Part shown: positions 59,043-64,000 of the stretch, in pieces
Layout: each line of letters begins with the position of its first letter
Numbering within the stretch: the stretch's first letter is position 1
Source of the DNA: Ancylobacter pratisalsi
Lineage (GTDB): Bacteria; Pseudomonadota; Alphaproteobacteria; Rhizobiales; Xanthobacteraceae
DNA: 64,000 nt
Direction of reading: 5' to 3'
Assembly: GCF_010669125.1 (NCBI RefSeq)
Contig: NZ_CP048630.1
Location: 4,212,001 to 4,276,000, forward strand
Notes under the pieces: model-generated
What the model was told of the DNA's origin: nothing
What the model saw: only the letters and a program-made list of their open reading frames with translations
Database searches by the model: none
Program-made: the position numbers and the translations under genes

Positions 59043-60131
59043 ATGCCTTACAGGCCCATTTCGTGTGCATCGAGTGACCACGGCTTGATCTCTTCTGCTT
59101 CTGCGATAGCCAATCTGCGCATCGGCTCCGTTCCGGTGCCCAATAATGTTGTGCTTGCTCCCATGGCAGGCATAACCGACGCGCCCTTGCGGCGTATGGC
59201 GTTGCGCTATGGGGCGGGACTGGTTGTCTCCGAAATGGTGGCCTCCCAGGCGCTGGAGGATGGCCACGAGGAGACCGTGCTTCGTGCGGAAGGCGAAGGG
59301 GTCGCGATCCACGCGATCCAGCTGGCCGGCAACGAGCCAGCCTCGATGGCCCGCGCGGCGCGAATCGCTGAAGCGGCGGGTGCGGCCATCATCGACATCA
59401 ACATGGGATGCCCGGCCAAGCGCGTCACGACCGGGCTCGCGGGGTCGGCCTTGCTGCGCGACCTAGATCTCGCCCAGAGGATCATCGAGGCGGTTGTCGG
59501 CGCGGTGAAAGTTCCCGTGACGCTGAAGACGCGGCTGGGTTGGGACGATGCCGCGACCGTTGCGCCGGAACTGGCTCGTCGTGCCGAGGCGATCGGGGTC
59601 CAAATGATCACGATACATGGCCGCACAAGATGCCAGTTCTATAACGGCAAGGCGGATTGGACGGCCATTCGGCAGGCGAGTGAGGCTGTCTCGATTCCCG
59701 TGCTCGCCAATGGCGATCTTGTCCGGGCCGATGACGCCCCCGCCATGCTCGCGGTTTCAGGCGCTGCAGGGGTGATGATCGGGCGCGGAGCCCAGGGACG
59801 TCCGTGGTTTCCCGGCCAGGTGGCCGCGCGGTTGAGGCATGGGCAGGTGCCGGATGCGCCGCCGCTGGACGAGCAATGCCGCGTGCTGCTGGAACTTTAT
59901 GACGGATGGCTCAGTCATTACGGACGCGAGCTGGGCGTGCGGTGCGCACGCAAGCATATTGGCTGGGCCCTTGCCGCCGCTGCGGTTTCCGTTGGACTTA
60001 CGGTGGAATCCGCCAACGCCTGGCGTCAGCGTCTGCTGACGCTCGATGCGCCCGAACGCGTGGTCGGGGGCATTGTCGACGCCTTTGACGACCTCGCTTG
60101 TGACGCCCTCGCTTGGAGTGCAGCGGCATGA
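59043..60131 (+). CDS. dusB: tRNA-dihydrouridine synthase DusB (NifR3 family)
   Basis: FMN-dependent reductase that makes dihydrouridine in tRNA. Up to 362 residues. TIM-barrel motifs: [63 protein letters not shown] with the catalytic Cys, [39 protein letters not shown] and [14 protein letters not shown]; a C-terminal helical tRNA-binding domain follows. The first 25 residues are not conserved, so TTG 59085, with GAGTGA upstream, is an alternative start. The stop overlaps the ntrB start in an ATGA, the classic nifR3-ntrB-ntrC order. Confidence 0.94.
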   Translation: MPYRPISCASSDHGLISSASAIANLRIGSVPVPNNVVLAPMAGITDAPLRRMALRYGAGLVVSEMVASQALEDGHEETVLRAEGEGVAIHAIQLAGNEPASMARAARIAEAAGAAIIDINMGCPAKRVTTGLAGSALLRDLDLAQRIIEAVVGAVKVPVTLKTRLGWDDAATVAPELARRAEAIGVQMITIHGRTRCQFYNGKADWTAIRQASEAVSIPVLANGDLVRADDAPAMLAVSGAAGVMIGRGAQGRPWFPGQVAARLRHGQVPDAPPLDEQCRVLLELYDGWLSHYGRELGVRCARKHIGWALAAAAVSVGLTVESANAWRQRLLTLDAPERVVGGIVDAFDDLACDALAWSAAA

Positions 60132-61252
60132 AGTCGGCTTCTTCGGAACGCCCCGCCCCCCTTGTCCCCACCGCTGAAGCGGTGATGAACGCGCTTCCGC
60201 ACCCGGTGATCACCGTCGCGGAAGACGATCGCATGGTCGACGCAAACGTCGCCGCGGAAGCCTTCTTCGAGGCCTCGCTGGCGGTTCTCCAGCGCCATCG
60301 CCTGCAGGAGTTCGTCCCGTTCGGTAGCCCGATCCTGTCACTGGTCGAGCAGGTGCGCACGCGTGGGGCGGCGGTGAACGAATACCGTGTCGATCTTGGC
60401 ACGCCGCGCAATGGTGGAGAGCGCATCGTCGACATTCATGTTGCCCCGCTCTCCGAGGTGCCGGGCCATGTGGTGATCATGCTGCAGGAGCGGACCATCG
60501 CCGACAAGATGGACAGGCAGCTCACCCATCGCGGCGCGGCGCGCTCGGTAACGGCTCTTGCGGCCATGCTGGCCCACGAAATCAAGAATCCGCTCTCGGG
60601 CATACGCGGCGCGGCGCAGCTGCTGGAGATCGCGGCCAGCGACGATGACCGTTCGCTGACGCGTCTCATCACCGAAGAAGCCGACCGTATCGTCAAGCTG
60701 GTCGACCGGATGGAAGTGTTCTCGGACGAGCGCCCGATCGAGCGTGAGCCCGTGAACATTCACGCCGTGCTGGAGCACGTGCGTACGCTGGCGTCGTCCG
60801 GATTTGCCCGCAACATCCGCTTCGTCGAGGAGTACGATCCCTCGCTGCCTCCAGTGCTGGCCAATCGCGACCAGCTGATCCAGGTTTTCCTGAATCTGGT
60901 GAAGAACGCTGCCGAGGCGGTGGGCGACGTGCCCGATGCCGAGATCCAGCTCACTACCGCGTTCCGGCCGGGCGTAAGGCTGATGGTGCCGGGCGCGCCG
61001 GCCCGGGTGAGCCTTCCCCTCGAATTCTGCGTCAAGGACAACGGCCCCGGCGTGCCGGAAGACCTGATGCCCCATCTTTTCGATCCCTTCGTGACAACGA
61101 AGCCCACGGGAACCGGCCTTGGCCTTGCGCTGGTGGCCAAGATGGTCGGCGATCACGGTGGGATCATCGAGTGTGACAGCCAGCCGCGTCGAACCACGTT
61201 CAGGGTCCTCATGCCCATGTATCGCGGTGGCCGTGATAACGAAAAGAGTTGA
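60128..61252 (+). CDS. ntrB: Nitrogen regulation sensor kinase NtrB (GlnL)
   Basis: Soluble histidine kinase controlled by PII that phosphorylates NtrC under nitrogen limitation. 374 residues. A PAS-like sensor domain (about 15-125: [21 protein letters not shown]) precedes the dimerisation domain with His150 in [20 protein letters not shown]. The ATPase domain has the N box [15 protein letters not shown]1 [14 protein letters not shown] box [22 protein letters not shown]. No membrane segment. Start ATG 60128 overlaps the dusB stop. Confidence 0.96.
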   Translation: MKSASSERPAPLVPTAEAVMNALPHPVITVAEDDRMVDANVAAEAFFEASLAVLQRHRLQEFVPFGSPILSLVEQVRTRGAAVNEYRVDLGTPRNGGERIVDIHVAPLSEVPGHVVIMLQERTIADKMDRQLTHRGAARSVTALAAMLAHEIKNPLSGIRGAAQLLEIAASDDDRSLTRLITEEADRIVKLVDRMEVFSDERPIEREPVNIHAVLEHVRTLASSGFARNIRFVEEYDPSLPPVLANRDQLIQVFLNLVKNAAEAVGDVPDAEIQLTTAFRPGVRLMVPGAPARVSLPLEFCVKDNGPGVPEDLMPHLFDPFVTTKPTGTGLGLALVAKMVGDHGGIIECDSQPRRTTFRVLMPMYRGGRDNEKS

Positions 61253-61259
61253 GAGCGCC

Positions 61260-62705
<1,446 letters not shown>

Positions 62706-62794
62706 CTTGGCGCCACCTTCCGGTGAATAAATCCGGGATGTGGCGGCCAATGTCACATTTTTGCACCAGTGTCGTCTCACTGCATCACTCGTGC

Positions 62795-62812
62795 GGGCCG
62801 ACTCTGCGGCCC
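62795..62812 (+). terminator. Hairpin between ntrC and ntrY
   Basis: GGGCCG-ACTCTG-CGGCCC, 12 bases before the ntrY start. There is no T-run; it may weaken read-through between the ntrBC and ntrYX units. Confidence 0.3.
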
Positions 62813-62824
62813 TTCGGGTGATCA

Positions 62825-64000
62825 ATGAGCGATTCGGCCAACCGCGATACCGACCGTCACGACGGTCCCGATTTCGCTGCGCTCGGATTCCGGTTCTCGC
62901 TGTGGGGACTGGCGCCTCTTGCCGTTCTTCTTGCGCTGCTTATCGCGCTGGCGAGCTTTATCATCCTCATCGGGCTGACGCCCCTGGTGCCCTCCCAGGA
63001 CGTGGTCGTCATCGTCCTTGCGATCAACGGGGTGATGTCGCTGGTTCTCGTCGGCATCATCGGCCGCGAGATCTGGCGCATCGTGAAGGCGCGACGACGG
63101 GGGAGGGCGGCGGCTCGCCTCCATGTGCGGATCGTCGGGCTTTTTGGCATCGTTGCCGTGGTGCCGGCGCTGCTGGTTGCGCTGCTTGCCAGCATAACGC
63201 TCGATCGTGGTCTCGACCGCTGGTTCTCGGTGCGCACGCGGGCGATCGTCGACAACGCGGTGTCGGTTGCTCAGACCTATGTCCGTGAGCATGCCTATTC
63301 GATCCGCGGCGATATCATGGGCATGGCGCGCGACCTGCAGCGCATTCGCCCACTGTGGGACCAGGATCGCAGCCGATTCCGCCAGGCGCTGACGGCCCAG
63401 GCCGTCGTTCGCGGCCTACCGGCCGCCATGATCATCCAGCGTGACCTGACAATCGTCGATCGGGCGACGATCCGCGTCGGACGTGAATTCGTCGTGCCGC
63501 AGAATCTGCAGCTCAAGGACGCGACCGAGGAGCAACCGCTCATCTATCTGCCGAACGACGCGGACTTTGTCGGCGCCGTGATTCCGCTGAAGGATTTCGG
63601 CGACCTGTTTCTCTATGTGGCGCGCCCGATCGATCCGCGCGTGATCGAGTATCTGAAAGAAACGCAGGCGGCTGTCGCGGACTACAGCAGTCTGGAGCAG
63701 CAGCGTGTTGGCGTGCAGGTGGCGTTCGCTCTGCTCTACGCTGTGATTTCGCTCACCGTGCTGTTGTGCGCGGTCTGGCTCGGCATCCATTTCGCCAATC
63801 GTCTCGTGGCACCCATCCGGCGGCTGATCGGGGCCGCCGATCTTGTGGCGGCGGGAAATCTCTATGTCGAAGTGCCTGTACGCCGCGCGGAAGGCGATCT
63901 TTCGAGCCTTGCCGAAACCTTCAACAAGATGACCCAGGAACTTCGCACCCAGCGTGACGACCTGGTGCAGGCGCGCGATCAGATCGACACCCGCCGCCGT
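62825..64000 (+). CDS. ntrY: Nitrogen-related sensor histidine kinase NtrY (5' part, runs off the window)
   Basis: Membrane sensor kinase paired with NtrX. The frame is open from ATG 62825 to the last base, so about 392 N-terminal residues are present. Helices: SLWGLAPLAVLLALLIALA, VIVLAINGVMSLVLVGII and VRIVGLFGIVAVVPALLVALL, then the NtrY signature LDRGLDRWFSVRTRAIVDN, a periplasmic sensor region, a fourth helix (VAFALLYAVISLTVLLCAVW) and a HAMP domain (FANRLVAPIRRLIGAADLVAAG, EGDLSSLAETFNKMTQEL). The kinase domain lies beyond the end. Placement after ntrC is the usual alphaproteobacterial order. Confidence 0.93.
   Translation, partial: MSDSANRDTDRHDGPDFAALGFRFSLWGLAPLAVLLALLIALASFIILIGLTPLVPSQDVVVIVLAINGVMSLVLVGIIGREIWRIVKARRRGRAAARLHVRIVGLFGIVAVVPALLVALLASITLDRGLDRWFSVRTRAIVDNAVSVAQTYVREHAYSIRGDIMGMARDLQRIRPLWDQDRSRFRQALTAQAVVRGLPAAMIIQRDLTIVDRATIRVGREFVVPQNLQLKDATEEQPLIYLPNDADFVGAVIPLKDFGDLFLYVARPIDPRVIEYLKETQAAVADYSSLEQQRVGVQVAFALLYAVISLTVLLCAVWLGIHFANRLVAPIRRLIGAADLVAAGNLYVEVPVRRAEGDLSSLAETFNKMTQELRTQRDDLVQARDQIDTRRR

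Noticed and set aside
62751..62765. Sigma-54-like element (TGTCAC...TTGCA) before ntrY
   Set aside because: The invariant GG is GT and the spacing is one base short, so it should not be functional.

Overview
This 64 kb window is chromosomal, GC-rich (roughly two thirds G+C) DNA from an alphaproteobacterium of the order Hyphomicrobiales (Rhizobiales). The best guess is a member of the Xanthobacteraceae/Bradyrhizobium side. Evidence: long runs of alphaproteobacterial gene order (dnaE-rpsB-tsf-pyrH-frr-uppS-cdsA-rseP-bamA-lpxD-fabZ-lpxA-lpxI-lpxB; trpDC-moaC-moeA; divIC-pdhABC-lpd-lipA; ispDF-dusB-ntrBC-ntrY), a ribosomal protein S2 with a long C-terminal extension, PDH E1-beta carrying its own lipoyl domain, LpxI in place of LpxH, a fused IspDF, a GTTC-N7-GTTC SOS box, and Bradyrhizobium-type cyclic beta-1,3/1,6-glucan (ndv) genes. 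The genus is inference. No phage, transposase, CRISPR array, rRNA or tRNA gene was recognised.

Layout. 1-15.9 kb (+): the 3' part of dnaE, then a translation/nucleotide block (rpsB, tsf, pyrH, frr) that leads into envelope assembly (uppS, cdsA, rseP, bamA, lpxD, fabZ, lpxA, lpxI, lpxB). 15.9-19 kb (-): gltA and gltX. 19.1-21.5 kb (+): a ComEC-like membrane protein. 21.7-22.4 kb (-): lexA with its SOS operator. 22.6-25.6 kb: an accessory nitrogen-scavenging module (allophanate hydrolase on +, a GntR regulator and an AtzH/HpxZ-like protein on -), which sits between lexA and moeA. 25.7-33.5 kb (-): moeA, moaC, trpC, trpD, trpG, trpE and ppiD. 33.7-37.6 kb (+): tpiA, secG, pyrG and a glyoxalase-like protein. 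37.7-43.2 kb: a beta-glucan locus (GH17-GT2 synthase ndvB, a small secreted protein, GH17 membrane protein ndvC) plus a small membrane protein. 43.4-48.1 kb (+): glmU, glmS, eno. 48.2-57.2 kb: a small secreted Ig-like protein (-), then divIC/ftsB, the complete pyruvate dehydrogenase operon (pdhA, a small membrane protein, pdhB, pdhC, lpd), a GlsB/YeaQ membrane protein, lipA and a RatA/Coq10-like gene. 57.2-58.9 kb (-): cinA/pncC and ispDF. 59.0 kb to the end (+): dusB, ntrB, ntrC and the 5' part of ntrY.

How it fits together. Nearly everything is core metabolism. Lipid A synthesis (lpx/fabZ), outer-membrane assembly (bamA), undecaprenyl carrier (uppS), UDP-GlcNAc supply (glmS/glmU) and osmoregulated periplasmic glucan (ndv) build the envelope. 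lipA makes the lipoyl groups used by the adjacent PDH complex. ntrB/C/Y controls nitrogen assimilation, and the allophanate module could feed it ammonium. The most notable points are departures from expected gene order: no dxr between cdsA and rseP although ispDF and uppS are present; no kdsA between pyrG and eno, where the ndv/glm block lies instead; and the allophanate island between moeA and lexA. Smaller curiosities are a two-helix membrane protein inside the pdh operon and a repeat-rich pdhA upstream region. I found no clear case of a wholly novel multi-gene system.
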